DNA of 57,345 nucleotides from NCBI RefSeq assembly GCF_001263795.1, contig NZ_LHUR01000029.1, positions 1-57,345 of the forward strand, read 5' to 3'. Position numbers and translations under genes: made by a program. The notes beneath the pieces were generated by a model. The model made no database searches, had not been told where the DNA came from, and saw nothing but the letters and a program-made list of their open reading frames with translations. Every line of letters starts with the position of its first letter. Positions within the stretch are counted from its first letter, which is position 1. Shown here piece by piece: positions 1 to 8,812 of this stretch. This DNA is from Clostridium homopropionicum DSM 5847. Its GTDB lineage: Bacteria; Bacillota; Clostridia; Clostridiales; Clostridiaceae.

Positions 1-1
1 T

Positions 2-61
2 AGAAAAGAGTTCATGAATAATAAAAAGGATGTAATTAACACCCTTATACAATCAAAGTAA
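2..61 (+). CDS. 3' end of an unidentified upstream gene
   Basis: An open frame enters from the left edge and stops with TAA at 59-61, giving about 19 residues that are rich in Lys and Asn. It is too short to recognise. It could be the last codons of another gene of the integrated element, or chance. Confidence 0.25.
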   Translation, partial: RKEFMNNKKDVINTLIQSK

Positions 62-189
62 AATTTTTTACCTAATCTATGTACTTTTTGAATGGTACTT
101 TTGTGTACTTTTAAATTATTGTTGACAATCAGACTGGAGTTATATTAAAAAATAGCTTATTAACATTCAAAAATTCCCTAAGAATATAC

Positions 190-1329
190 ATGACTTCTAC
201 CCCTGAAGAAATTTTCCCAGTAATTTTACAAAACGAAAAATCTTTAGGGAATACTACTACTAGTTCATTATGTTATATAAATTATGGTAATAACGCTATT
301 ATTAAACCCAAAGAGCTATTACTATACGATTTTAGACGTGATTATTCTTATATAAAACCAAAATATTTTAATAGTAAAAATGAAATTATAGAACTGATAA
401 AAAATGATATGTCTCAATCTAAATGGCTTGTTTTTGTCACTAATAAAAAAGATGGTGAAGAATTTGTAAGACAGATAGGAAATGATACTGTTTTTATTAC
501 TGCAAACTCTAAAAAATCTAAAAATAGAGATGGTGAGATTTATGCTGAAATAGTAACTCAAGAAAAATTCAGCTGTAAAGTATTGGTTAGCACAAGTGTA
601 ATGGATAACGGTATCAACTTCAAAGACGATATTTTAAGAAATATCGTTTTATTTACAAGTGATAGAACTGAATTTATCCAGATGCTAGGAAGAAAAAGAA
701 GAACTGATAATGAAAATTTAAATCTTTATATTTGTGCTAGAGATAGCTTATATTTTAATGCAAAATTATATAACTTAAAGCAACAAATACAAGCTATATG
801 TTGTTTTAAAAGTAATCGTTCATCATTCGCGAAACAATATTCTATCGGTTCAGTAAGTGGTGTTGAATTGTTTAAGGGTTTATTTTATTTTGATGATAAT
901 TTAAACATTTGCATTAATGAACTAGCTGAAATAAAGATATATAATGATAAATTGTTTTATGAAAGTATCATAAGTGAACTGAATGATGGAATTAAGGAGG
1001 CTTTTATCAATAAACAACTTTCATGGATTGGATTAGAAAAAACATATAATCCATGTTCATGGGTATCCTATGTTGATTCCGACAAGAATAAAGCTGTTTT
1101 TTTTAAGTTTTTAGAATATTATTGTGATACTGACTTGTCAGATAAAGATTTTTATTCCTTTGGTGTAAAATTTAAAGAGCTTGCTAATATTGCATATGGA
1201 AAACAGCCAGGTGATAGACCTGATCGTAATTATAAAGAAGTAAAAATGCGTAGTTTTTTTAAAAGATACAACTTGGATTATGATATAGCGGTTAAGAATA
1301 AAGTATATACTTTGAGGAAAATTACGTAA
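190..1329 (+). CDS. SF2 helicase C-terminal half, N-terminally truncated
   Basis: A 379-residue frame from an ATG without a good ribosome site. It opens with a TSTP sequence that resembles helicase motif III (S/T-A-T). Around residues 78-185 it carries a helicase C-terminal domain: a VFVTNKK segment, LVSTSVMDNGINF (motif V-like) and the Arg-rich QMLGRKRR (motif VI). The Walker A and DEAD-box half is absent, and the same frame stays open upstream only back to 115. The C-terminal 190 residues are not recognised. I infer a broken or 5'-deleted helicase, probably cargo of the integrated element that ends beside rlmH. It is unlikely to hydrolyse ATP by itself. Confidence 0.5.
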   Translation: MTSTPEEIFPVILQNEKSLGNTTTSSLCYINYGNNAIIKPKELLLYDFRRDYSYIKPKYFNSKNEIIELIKNDMSQSKWLVFVTNKKDGEEFVRQIGNDTVFITANSKKSKNRDGEIYAEIVTQEKFSCKVLVSTSVMDNGINFKDDILRNIVLFTSDRTEFIQMLGRKRRTDNENLNLYICARDSLYFNAKLYNLKQQIQAICCFKSNRSSFAKQYSIGSVSGVELFKGLFYFDDNLNICINELAEIKIYNDKLFYESIISELNDGIKEAFINKQLSWIGLEKTYNPCSWVSYVDSDKNKAVFFKFLEYYCDTDLSDKDFYSFGVKFKELANIAYGKQPGDRPDRNYKEVKMRSFFKRYNLDYDIAVKNKVYTLRKIT

Positions 1330-1444
1330 AAATGACTATATATTATATATATGACAATATTTAATTATTAATTTCAAAATCAAAGATTAATTGGACTTAT
1401 TTATTTTCTAAATTTATAAGAACAAAGGAAAGGAGCGTCTATTA

Positions 1445-1594
1445 ATGGACAACCTAAATATGAAAAAACCTACATATGATGTAGTTATTGAAATTTTATC
1501 TGAGATTCTTTTAAATAAAATAGACTCAAAAGGAGGAATTTACAATGAAAAGGGCAGTGATTTATGCAAGAGTGTCGACAGCAGAGCAAGCTGA
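1445..1594 (+). CDS. Small ORF overlapping the recombinase start
   Basis: A 49-codon ORF with a strong ribosome site (AAAGGAG, about 8 nt before the ATG). Its 3' end overlaps the serine recombinase start at 1545 by 50 bp in another frame. The first 30 residues (DNLNMKKPTYDVVIEIL...) look like a short helical protein. The recombinase's own AGGAGG lies inside this ORF, so the two may be translationally coupled. I do not recognise a family. It may be a recombinase partner or a leader ORF. Confidence 0.4.
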   Translation: MDNLNMKKPTYDVVIEILSEILLNKIDSKGGIYNEKGSDLCKSVDSRAS

Positions 1595-3155
1595 AGAAGG
1601 GTATTCAATTGATGCACAGATAGATACTGTAAAAAACAAATGCGTTCAGGAAGGAAGAGAAATAATCTGTGACTATATTGATAGAGGAATTAGTGGTAAA
1701 TCTATTTCTAAGAGGCTTCAGTTGCAAAAGCTCTTAGAGGATGCTAAGCAAAATAAGTTTGATGAAGTATGGGTATGGAAAACCAATAGACTTGCTAGGA
1801 ATCATCTTGACTTATTGAAAATAGTAGATCATTTAAACAAATATAATATTGGATTTAAAAGCTGTTCCGAATCTTTTGATACCTCTACTCCTACTGGTAA
1901 ACTTTTAATGAACGTTTTAGCATCTATTGGAGAATTTGAAAGAGAAACCATAGTTGAAAATGTAAAAATGGGCATGAAACAGAGAGCAAGAACTGGAAAA
2001 TGGAATGGAGGATTAGTATTAGGATATAAATCTGTTCAAAGTGAAGATGATGAGAATAAAACTGAGTTAATTATTGTAGAAGAAGAAGCTGCTACCATAA
2101 GATTAATATTCCAACTTTATTCAGAAGGTAAAGGACTAAAAAGTATTTCAAACTATATGAATTCTCATGGGTATAGATCTAAAAAGGGGAACTTATTCTC
2201 TATTATAACTATTAAAGAGATTCTTATGAATCCATTATATACTGGTACAATAAGATATAACTTAAGAGAAAATTGGAACGAGAAAAGAAGGCGAGGTATA
2301 AATAAAAATCCTATAATTGTTGATGGTCAACATGATGCAATTATCTCCAAAGAATTATGGGATAAAGTCCAAGAAATCTATAGCCAAAAATCTCAAAAAC
2401 CACAGAGAGTATTCGCAGGAAGCTATCCACTATCAGGTATATTGAAATGTCCAGTATGCGGTTCTTCAATGGTAGCAGGAAGATCCAAGAAAAAGAATAA
2501 AAATGGAACATGTAAAATCCATCGTTACTATTATTGCGGTGCTTGGCGGAACAAAGGACTATCTGCCTGTAATCCTAATGCAATAAGAGCAGATGAAATA
2601 GAGCAGCAAGTATTTAATAGACTTCGTAAGGTTCTATCAGATGAAAGAATATTAATTGATGTAGTTAAAAGGATGAATGAGAAAAGGCAAAACACTATAA
2701 AACCATTAGAGCATAAATTAAATCAGATTGATAAATCACTATCAGATCTAGAAAACAGAAAAAATAGGGTATTCGAGCTATTTGAAGAATCTATTATTGA
2801 TAAGCAAACTTTATCTAATAGGCTATCAAAAACGTCAGATGAGATGAGTGATCTTATATTAAACCGCGAAGAAATATTAGATAAACTAAAATCTCATACA
2901 TCAGAGAAAATTGAGTTTAAAGTAGTTAAACATCTTATGCATACATTTAACGGATTACTTGAAAACTCAGATTTTGATAAGAAAAAAACCTTGCTTCATC
3001 TAGTCATTAATAAAATAATTGTTAAGGATAGAAAAAATGTTCAGTCTATTATTCTACAATTTAATAATGCAGTGCAAAAGACTATTATGGGTATAGGAAA
3101 AGATGAACCGTCAGACGATGATTCATCTTTTTTCAGCTTTTCATTAGAAATATAA
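1545..3155 (+). CDS. Large serine recombinase (integrase) of an integrated element
   Basis: A 536-residue large serine recombinase that would cut and rejoin attachment sites through a phosphoserine. The N-terminal resolvase domain starts YARVSTAEQ with the nucleophile Ser11 and continues through the conserved IGEFERE segment. A recombinase domain follows (about 165-290), then a zinc ribbon with two CxxC/Cx6C-type clusters (CPVCG at about 302, YYCGAW...SAC further on) and a C-terminal coiled coil (about 375-480). Its length fits phage and ICE integrases, not small invertases. AGGAGG lies 8 nt before the ATG. The stop is 14 bp from the rlmH stop, with the genes convergent, which suggests that this is the integrase end of an element inserted at rlmH. 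Confidence 0.93.
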   Translation: MKRAVIYARVSTAEQAEEGYSIDAQIDTVKNKCVQEGREIICDYIDRGISGKSISKRLQLQKLLEDAKQNKFDEVWVWKTNRLARNHLDLLKIVDHLNKYNIGFKSCSESFDTSTPTGKLLMNVLASIGEFERETIVENVKMGMKQRARTGKWNGGLVLGYKSVQSEDDENKTELIIVEEEAATIRLIFQLYSEGKGLKSISNYMNSHGYRSKKGNLFSIITIKEILMNPLYTGTIRYNLRENWNEKRRRGINKNPIIVDGQHDAIISKELWDKVQEIYSQKSQKPQRVFAGSYPLSGILKCPVCGSSMVAGRSKKKNKNGTCKIHRYYYCGAWRNKGLSACNPNAIRADEIEQQVFNRLRKVLSDERILIDVVKRMNEKRQNTIKPLEHKLNQIDKSLSDLENRKNRVFELFEESIIDKQTLSNRLSKTSDEMSDLILNREEILDKLKSHTSEKIEFKVVKHLMHTFNGLLENSDFDKKKTLLHLVINKIIVKDRKNVQSIILQFNNAVQKTIMGIGKDEPSDDDSSFFSFSLEI

Positions 3156-3200
3156 ATAAAAGTTTGCCGTTACTTATGGTACGGTTCCCCTCCAATAATC
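3150..3200. other. Putative attachment junction at the rlmH 3' end
   Basis: The element's recombinase ends at 3155 and rlmH begins (as its 3' end) at 3170. The rlmH end encodes PYHK-stop, the conserved tail in which SCC elements of staphylococci recombine (established knowledge). The reading frame of rlmH is intact, as expected if the att core restores the last codons. The second att copy would lie left of the window, so the core cannot be defined here. Confidence 0.4.
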
Positions 3201-3649
3201 CTAAACCCCCTATATACCTGCTCTAAGAGCATAACCCTAAAAAGCTGGTGAGGAAAGGTCATCTTTGAGAAAGACAATTTAAAATCCGCTCTATTTAAAA
3301 CTTCCTTTGATAATCCCAATGAGCCTCCGATAATAAAGGCAAGATTGCTGTTTCCTTTTATTCCTGAATCGCTAATTAATTGAGCTAAATCCTCCGATGA
3401 TACCATTTTCCCTTGTATATCTAAGGCTATAACATACATATTGTCCTTAATATGCTTTAGTATGCTGTTTCCCTCTTTTTCTTTAATAAGCAACTCTTCC
3501 TTTTCAGAGGCATTGTCTGGAGTCTTCTCGTCATTTAGTTCCACTATATCCAGCTTGCAGTATCTAGTCAGTCTTTTGCTATATTCATCAATGGCAGCCT
3601 TTAAATATTTTTCTTTTATTTTGCCTACGCAAATTACAGTTATGTTCAT
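3170..3649 (-). CDS. rlmH: 23S rRNA (pseudouridine1915-N3)-methyltransferase RlmH
   Basis: RlmH methylates N3 of pseudouridine 1915 in helix 69 of 23S rRNA, using SAM; it is a small SPOUT-fold homodimer. The 159-residue length is exactly that of the family. Visible hallmarks are the N-terminal [16 protein letters not shown], the SAM-loop region [10 protein letters not shown], and the C-terminal [22 protein letters not shown] followed by GGEPYHK. The ATG overlaps the stop of the upstream response-regulator-like gene by 4 bp (ATGA), so the two are likely co-translated. Its 3' end abuts the serine-recombinase element. Confidence 0.97.
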   Translation of the reverse strand: MNITVICVGKIKEKYLKAAIDEYSKRLTRYCKLDIVELNDEKTPDNASEKEELLIKEKEGNSILKHIKDNMYVIALDIQGKMVSSEDLAQLISDSGIKGNSNLAFIIGGSLGLSKEVLNRADFKLSFSKMTFPHQLFRVMLLEQVYRGFRIIGGEPYHK

Positions 3650-4500
3650 CTTTTTTCCATCTTCTTTACTTCATTAATTTTCTCTACGGTTATATCTTTT
3701 GCTTTTATAATCAATTCTTTTTTGTCATTTCCATCCTTAGGGTAATCAGTAAATACACATGCTATGAATATATCTTTGAAAAGGTGGTTCTTTTCTTTTA
3801 AGCTAGAGAAAAGTAAGTTAATATTGTGAGTTACCTCTTCTTTAGTTCTTTCACTAATATCATAAAAGCTTGCACAAAAGCTCTGTAAGCCAAGTCTAAG
3901 AATGCCCTCATCTTTTTTAAGTATTTTCTTTACGTAAGGATATAATATATTTGTTAGATTTTCATATTCTTTTTCTATATCAGATGTAAACTCTTCAACA
4001 GTCTTAAATATGGTAATCATGCATATAGAAATATTTTTACTCTCTTCATTATCTTTTTTGATATCTGCAGCACCCTTAATATTTGTTTCTTTAGCAGCTT
4101 CAGCTTGTGATGTATTAGCTTTCTTAATAGTTTTTCCCTTTTCTATATCTCCAACAATCCTCTTTAATAATAGTTTTTCATCAAAAGGTTTTAAAATATA
4201 GTCAACAGCTCCTGCCATTATACTCTTTGCAAATTCTCTTTTCCTATTTTCAGTGGTTACTATTAGTATGGGAATATTTACTCCCTTGCTCTTTAATCTT
4301 TTTATAATTTCTATGCCACTTTCATTCCCTAAATTTAATTCTGTAATTATCAGATCTACTTTATAATTCAATTCAGCCAATGTATTAAAAAACTGAATAG
4401 AATTTATAGCTTCATATACATTTATATCATAGTCGGAAACAATTTCTTTGACTTTGCTTCTAATATAAGCTTTATTATCCAATATTATTATATTTCTCAT
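3646..4500 (-). CDS. Atypical response regulator: pseudo-receiver plus degenerate GGDEF-like domain
   Basis: A 284-residue protein. Residues 1-120 form a receiver domain: ILDN replaces the usual acidic pair, Thr82 and Lys104 (LKPF) are present, but the phospho-acceptor position in DLIITELNL is Glu54 rather than Asp. Residues about 160-284 follow the layout of a diguanylate cyclase domain (ILRLGLQSF where RxGGDEF is expected, then a DYPKDG...ELIIKAKD tail), so the active-site signature is lost. I infer a phosphorylation-independent, non-catalytic signalling or scaffold protein. The ATG at 4500 is chosen because AGGGG sits 8 nt upstream; a GTG six bases earlier is less likely. It overlaps rlmH by 4 bp. 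Confidence 0.75.
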   Translation of the reverse strand: MRNIIILDNKAYIRSKVKEIVSDYDINVYEAINSIQFFNTLAELNYKVDLIITELNLGNESGIEIIKRLKSKGVNIPILIVTTENRKREFAKSIMAGAVDYILKPFDEKLLLKRIVGDIEKGKTIKKANTSQAEAAKETNIKGAADIKKDNEESKNISICMITIFKTVEEFTSDIEKEYENLTNILYPYVKKILKKDEGILRLGLQSFCASFYDISERTKEEVTHNINLLFSSLKEKNHLFKDIFIACVFTDYPKDGNDKKELIIKAKDITVEKINEVKKMEKR

Positions 4501-4526
4501 AATCACAGCCCCTTATGTATATTTAA

Positions 4527-4554
4527 AAAACCTTACATCATCATGTAAGGTTTT
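4527..4554 (-). terminator. Hairpin terminator after the SEC-C gene
   Basis: Two perfectly complementary 12-bp arms (4527-4538 and 4543-4554) with a 4-nt loop, just downstream of the SEC-C stop. On the minus strand the stem ends in TTTT, giving a rho-independent terminator. It separates the SEC-C gene from the response-regulator/rlmH pair. Confidence 0.8.
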
Positions 4555-4564
4555 AATTTAAGCT

Positions 4565-5068
4565 TTAGGCATTTGCTCCACAGCATTTTTTATATTTCTT
4601 TCCACTTCCACAGATACAAGGATCATTTCTACCTATTTTATCTTCTTTAACTACAGTTTTAGAAGCTCTCCATTGCTTTACTATTTCTTTTCTCTTTTCT
4701 TCTGAGAAAATTCCATCCCATTGTGGTAATGTATATAAGTATTCAGCTTTTGCATCTACCATATTAAAATATAATTTATCATAATCTATGTTTAAGCTAA
4801 TTTCTGTATCTTCAGTAATGTTCTCCATATCTAATGCTTCAGTAAGGCTATCATTAATACCATCTAAAAATCCAACGAAAAATTTTATTTCTGTTTGAAA
4901 TTCTTCTGCTAGTGTTTGAACCTTTCCTGAAACAATCTTTCCATGGTTTGCTAATATCTTTGAGTATATTTTTTTCTCCATTTCACCGTATTCTTTCCAG
5001 AATGCAGCTTCTCCTTTATGTTTTACATAATCGACAACCATATTTGTCCAACTTTCGTATAGGCTCAT
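4565..5068 (-). CDS. SEC-C metal-binding domain protein
   Basis: A 167-residue protein that ends in a clear SEC-C zinc-binding motif, [17 protein letters not shown] (about 147-163), with the CxCx8CC spacing found at the SecA C-terminus. The first 140 residues are mostly predicted helix, acidic, with no recognised domain. SEC-C tails bind zinc and often contact ribosomes or SecB-like partners; the role of this protein is unknown. It has a good ribosome site (AAGGAG, 8 nt) and is followed by its own terminator. It lies 75 bp downstream of the GerMN lipoprotein gene and may share its transcript. Confidence 0.85.
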   Translation of the reverse strand: MSLYESWTNMVVDYVKHKGEAAFWKEYGEMEKKIYSKILANHGKIVSGKVQTLAEEFQTEIKFFVGFLDGINDSLTEALDMENITEDTEISLNIDYDKLYFNMVDAKAEYLYTLPQWDGIFSEEKRKEIVKQWRASKTVVKEDKIGRNDPCICGSGKKYKKCCGANA

Positions 5069-5142
5069 TGTTAATTCTCCTTTTGTAAATTATATTATAC
5101 TATAATCCATAATATTATAATAAAGTTTTACTATTTTTTCAA

Positions 5143-5712
5143 TTATTTATTTTTAATTAAAGCTATATCATTGTTATTGTAAGGTTTTGAAATATTAAAA
5201 TTTCCACCTAAAGTATCGACATTTTTACTGTCGACTAAAATCTTTACTTTATCTACTGATTCAAGTTCTGTTAAGGATAAGGCTATACTTCTAAGACATG
5301 CTTCTTCCCTTATAGCTGTCATTTTGTATTTTGCATTACTACTTAAGTTTATATAAGCAATTTTATCTTTAATTGAAAAGCTAAGGAGCTTTGTTCCTTT
5401 AGGAAAAATTGGCTTTAATTGACTTCCAACAGAGGGCCCCTTTATGAGTTCTTGAATTATGATTTCACCAATAAGTTCCTCTTTATTAATAAGCCTTTCT
5501 TCTTTAATTGTTTCTGCCTTTTTTTCATCTGCTGAACCATCAAAATATAAATTTAATTTAAACCATTCATCATTTGAATCTGATTTAGATACCTTTAGAT
5601 TTTTTATCTTTTCGCCATTATTTACAAATGGCATATTATTACTACAGCCAATAAACAGGGATAAAACTGACATAATTAGTATTGCTAGTATAAGTTTGTT
5701 AATTTTACCCAT
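5143..5712 (-). CDS. GerMN-domain lipoprotein (GerM-like)
   Basis: A 189-residue secreted lipoprotein: a Lys-bearing N-terminus, a hydrophobic stretch (LILAILIMSVLSLFIG) and a lipobox cysteine in LFIGC. Residues about 45-180 fit a single GerMN domain, including the LIKGPSVGSQLKPIFP and NLSSNA segments. GerMN proteins take part in spore formation and germination, and other copies occur in cell-envelope lipoproteins. The start at 5712 has AAGGAGAG 9 nt upstream, while the ATG at 5721 directly touches that site. It is 15 bp downstream of walJ and probably in the murA-walJ operon. Confidence 0.85.
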   Translation of the reverse strand: MGKINKLILAILIMSVLSLFIGCSNNMPFVNNGEKIKNLKVSKSDSNDEWFKLNLYFDGSADEKKAETIKEERLINKEELIGEIIIQELIKGPSVGSQLKPIFPKGTKLLSFSIKDKIAYINLSSNAKYKMTAIREEACLRSIALSLTELESVDKVKILVDSKNVDTLGGNFNISKPYNNNDIALIKNK

Positions 5713-5727
5713 ATAATACATCTCTCC

Positions 5728-6510
5728 TTAGAATTCAATGTAATTACTTGGCATGTCCCTTTTAGCCATTGTTACAAACACATCTTCATTGATCTTTACT
5801 CCATTTTCTCTTAAAACACTTACTACTGTTTCATAGGCCAATTCAGGATAGTTATTTGTTTTACTTAAATGCCCTAGGACAACTCTCTTACAATTATACT
5901 TTAACATATTTACTATTGCTTTGCCACAATCATAATTTGATAAATGTCCAACGTTACTTAATATTCTTCTCTTTAGATTATATGGATATGGCCCAAATTT
6001 CAGCATTTCTACATCATGATTACTTTCAAGCAGGACAATATCTGAATTCCTTATGCCCTTATCTACTTCCTCTGAAAAAAATCCTAAGTCTGTTGCAATG
6101 CTGACTTTAGTCTTTCCATCATAAACTGAATATCCCATTGGATCAGCAGCATCGTGAGGTATCCTGTAGCTTTTAATATTCATATCCTTTATGTCTACTG
6201 TATCCTCTATTATTTTTATATTCTCTTCTTTAATTTTCCCTATGGTTTTCTCCATACCCTTCCATGTAAGTTTGTTGGCGAAAATAGGTATACCATATCT
6301 TCTAGATAAAACTCCCACTCCCTTTACGTGGTCTATATGTTCATGAGTAATAAAAATTCCGTCAATGTCCCTAGGGTCTTTACCTATGCCTACAAGAGCA
6401 TTTTCTATGCTCTTACCTGGCAATCCAGCATCTATAAGTATACTTCCTTTATCAGAAGCAACAAATATACTATTCCCACTACTTCCACTATATAAAGGAC
6501 AAAAAATCAT
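5728..6510 (-). CDS. walJ: Metallo-beta-lactamase-fold hydrolase WalJ (YycJ)
   Basis: A 260-residue metallo-hydrolase of the YycJ/WalJ family. The N-terminus reads CPLYSGSSGNSIFV, followed by the two-metal motif THEHIDH (about 55-61), further His/Asp ligands (PHDAADP, LGHLS) and a short C-terminal tail. In bacilli the gene sits at the end of the walRK operon and acts in DNA or cell-wall coordination; it may be a 5'-exonuclease-like enzyme. Here no walRK is visible, and the gene lies 31 bp after murA. A GGAGAAGG ribosome site precedes the ATG. Confidence 0.9.
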   Translation of the reverse strand: MIFCPLYSGSSGNSIFVASDKGSILIDAGLPGKSIENALVGIGKDPRDIDGIFITHEHIDHVKGVGVLSRRYGIPIFANKLTWKGMEKTIGKIKEENIKIIEDTVDIKDMNIKSYRIPHDAADPMGYSVYDGKTKVSIATDLGFFSEEVDKGIRNSDIVLLESNHDVEMLKFGPYPYNLKRRILSNVGHLSNYDCGKAIVNMLKYNCKRVVLGHLSKTNNYPELAYETVVSVLRENGVKINEDVFVTMAKRDMPSNYIEF

Positions 6511-6541
6511 TATACCTTCTCCATTCGTAACTACATTTATA

Positions 6542-7801
6542 TTAGTTGTCTATTTCTCTTGTAATGTTTGCTCCTAATGCGTTGAATTTCTTTTCAATAA
6601 AAGGATATCCTCTGTCAATATGTTCTATGTTAGTAACCTCAGTTACTCCATTTGCTATAAGTCCTGCTATTACCATAGCTGCTCCTGCTCTCAAATCAGT
6701 AGCTCTAACTCTTGCACCGCTTAAGTTTTGTACTCCTTCGATTATAGCAAGGTTATTCTTAACACTAATATTAGCTCCCATTTTTTTAAGCTCATCTACA
6801 TGTTTATATCTGCTTTCCCATATACTTTCGTTAACTATACTTCTTCCTTTGGCTATGCTTAAAAGCGTTGTCATAGGTTGTTGAAGGTCTGTAGGAAATC
6901 CTGGGTAGGGAAGTGTTTTTACATTTACTCCTCTTATCTCTCCAGTTCTTTCTACAGTTATGCTGTCGCCATTTTCTGATATATCCACTCCCATTTCTAC
7001 AAGCTTCGCGGTTATAGATTCTAGATGCTTAGGTATAACATTATTTATATTTATTTTTCCTCCACAAGCAGCTACAGCAATCATATAAGTTCCCGCTTCT
7101 ATTTGATCTGGAATTACACTATAATTGCATCCTGATAATTCTTTAACTCCATTTATTTTAATTACATCAGTTCCTGTACCTTTAATATCTGCTCCCATGG
7201 TGTTTAGAAAATTAGCAACATCAACTACATGAGGCTCTTTTGCAGCGTTTTCAAGGACAGTTTTCCCTTCTGCAAGAGCTGCAGCAAGCATTACATTAAT
7301 TGTAGCGCCAACACTTACTACATCAAAATAAATATTAGTGCCAACTAACTCATCAGCCTCCACAACTACTGCACCATGCTCTATAGTAACCTTTGCTCCT
7401 AAAGCTTCAAAGCCTTTAATGTGCTGATCTATTGGTCTTACACCTATAGAACATCCTCCTGGCATTTCAACTCTAGCTTTTTTAAATCTTCCTAAGAGGG
7501 CTCCAATTAAATAATAAGAAGCTCTCATACGTCTTACATCTTCTGTATTTGCATCATTGTTATTTATTGTAGTACTATCTATAGTTACAGTATTCTTATC
7601 TCTTTTAACTTTTGCTCCTAAGCTATGTATAATTCTCTCAATGCATTCTGTATCACTAATTTGAGGTATATTATCAATAACACAAATTCCTTTACTAGCC
7701 ATTATAGCTGCAGGAAGAATGGCCACTGCTGCATTCTTTGCTCCACTTATCTCTATGTCACCATTTAATGGTTTTCCACCGTTAATAATCAGTTTTTCCA
7801 T
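6542..7801 (-). CDS. murA: UDP-N-acetylglucosamine 1-carboxyvinyltransferase MurA
   Basis: MurA catalyses the first committed step of peptidoglycan synthesis, adding enolpyruvate from PEP to UDP-GlcNAc in the cytoplasm. This 419-residue protein has the family start [22 protein letters not shown], the catalytic Cys117 in [11 protein letters not shown] (the fosfomycin target) and the C-terminal [16 protein letters not shown] segment. The ATG at 7801 is preferred over 7813 because the GGA-rich site lies about 8-11 nt before it and the family begins there. Clostridia usually hold two MurA copies; which one this is cannot be told. It leads the walJ/GerMN gene group. Confidence 0.96.
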   Translation of the reverse strand: MEKLIINGGKPLNGDIEISGAKNAAVAILPAAIMASKGICVIDNIPQISDTECIERIIHSLGAKVKRDKNTVTIDSTTINNNDANTEDVRRMRASYYLIGALLGRFKKARVEMPGGCSIGVRPIDQHIKGFEALGAKVTIEHGAVVVEADELVGTNIYFDVVSVGATINVMLAAALAEGKTVLENAAKEPHVVDVANFLNTMGADIKGTGTDVIKINGVKELSGCNYSVIPDQIEAGTYMIAVAACGGKININNVIPKHLESITAKLVEMGVDISENGDSITVERTGEIRGVNVKTLPYPGFPTDLQQPMTTLLSIAKGRSIVNESIWESRYKHVDELKKMGANISVKNNLAIIEGVQNLSGARVRATDLRAGAAMVIAGLIANGVTEVTNIEHIDRGYPFIEKKFNALGANITREIDN

Positions 7802-8114
7802 GTGATTATCCATCCTTATTTCTAATTTTATTATATTCCAAACCTATATACTTTTTTAATATTCATTTAAAAAGAACCTTTAAGATTTTTATTCATATAT
7901 TTATCACAAATTTTATTATAGCATATTAATAAATATTTTTAATACAAATTTTTAATAATATTATAATGTAACTTTATAAAAAATTAATATTAATAATCAT
8001 ATTTTCATTCAACTTAGAAAAACTATTATTGAAATTATATCTAAAGTTTGAAATAGACAAATTATACAAATATGATATAATAACAATAAAAATTATTGTA
8101 GTCGGGGGATTAAA
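7802..8114. other. AT-rich divergent intergenic region
   Basis: About 310 bp between murA (minus) and the next plus-strand gene, very AT-rich and without ORFs. The only clear signal is the plus-strand promoter at 8054-8081. The murA promoter must lie here too but is not obvious. Confidence 0.6.
8054..8081 (+). promoter_or_regulatory. Sigma-A-type promoter for the 2H-like gene
   Basis: A TAGACA -35 (8054-8059) and a perfect TATAAT -10 (8076-8081) are separated by 16 bp, 33 bp before the ATG at 8115. A weak hairpin (ACAATA/TTATTGT) follows the -10. Confidence 0.6.
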
Positions 8115-8660
8115 ATGAAATACACTTTAGTTGCATTATTTGATAATGAGTCTAATAAGCTCATTGAAGTGACTCAAAAAAGCCTATGTAAAAAGTATAA
8201 GCTATATAAAACAAATCAACAATTTTATATTCCTATACAATCCATTATTGATCCTGAACTAGATAAATTTAATAAAATTGTTTTAGATACAATTAGCCCT
8301 TATAAAAAATTTAAGGTTCAAATTAATCCAAATTTTTACCTAGATAAATCTCAAAAGACAATAAACTTAAAGGTAGAAAATAGAGGATACATAACTAGAA
8401 TTGCACGTAATATAACGGACACTCTCTCTTTAAGCGGATTTAACGTTAATCTAGATAAATGTCAAGATTTATTCATTTCTATTGCTAATTCAAACTATAC
8501 CTTAAGGAAAACCCTTTCAGCTGAGGCTCCTAATGCCTTAACTTCAAAGGATGAGGATATGTCCTTTGACTTTGGTAAAATAAATCGTTTAGAACTATGG
8601 AAGTCTGTAAATAATAAGAAAGATGTCTTAGTAAAAGACTATCCTCTTCGTGAATATTAA
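8115..8660 (+). CDS. Degenerate 2H phosphoesterase (LigT-like) fold protein
   Basis: A 181-residue protein of unknown role. Its layout resembles 2'-5' RNA ligase/2H phosphoesterases: an N-terminal YTLVALFD strand, two motif-like strands QFYIPI (about 36-41) and DLFISIAN (about 118-125), and the typical closing region LELWKSVNNKKDVLVKDYPL. In true 2H enzymes the two strands carry HxT/S; here both His are replaced (Phe/Tyr), so catalysis is unlikely. I infer a catalytically dead RNA/nucleotide-binding relative. A GGGGG ribosome site precedes the ATG. It is a single gene with its own promoter and terminator. Confidence 0.55.
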   Translation: MKYTLVALFDNESNKLIEVTQKSLCKKYKLYKTNQQFYIPIQSIIDPELDKFNKIVLDTISPYKKFKVQINPNFYLDKSQKTINLKVENRGYITRIARNITDTLSLSGFNVNLDKCQDLFISIANSNYTLRKTLSAEAPNALTSKDEDMSFDFGKINRLELWKSVNNKKDVLVKDYPLREY

Positions 8661-8668
8661 TACTTGAT

Positions 8669-8710
8669 TTTAAACCGATTTCAAGTCCTAAAACTTGAGG
8701 TCGGTTTAAA
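8669..8710 (+). terminator. Terminator after the 2H-like gene
   Basis: Seventeen-nt arms at 8669-8685 and 8694-8710 pair with two G-U wobbles around an 8-nt loop, followed by TATTTT. Confidence 0.75.
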
Positions 8711-8812
8711 TATTTTAACAAAATTTTAATGTAAACGATTAGTGAACTTTCAATATTTCACGTAATAATATAAAATGTATTTATACAAAGTTTGAAGAAA
8801 GGGGAAGCGTTT

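Noticed and set aside
8792..8812. Longer dUTPase start at TTG
   Set aside because: The TTG has no ribosome site, while the ATG at 8813 follows GGGGAAG at good spacing.
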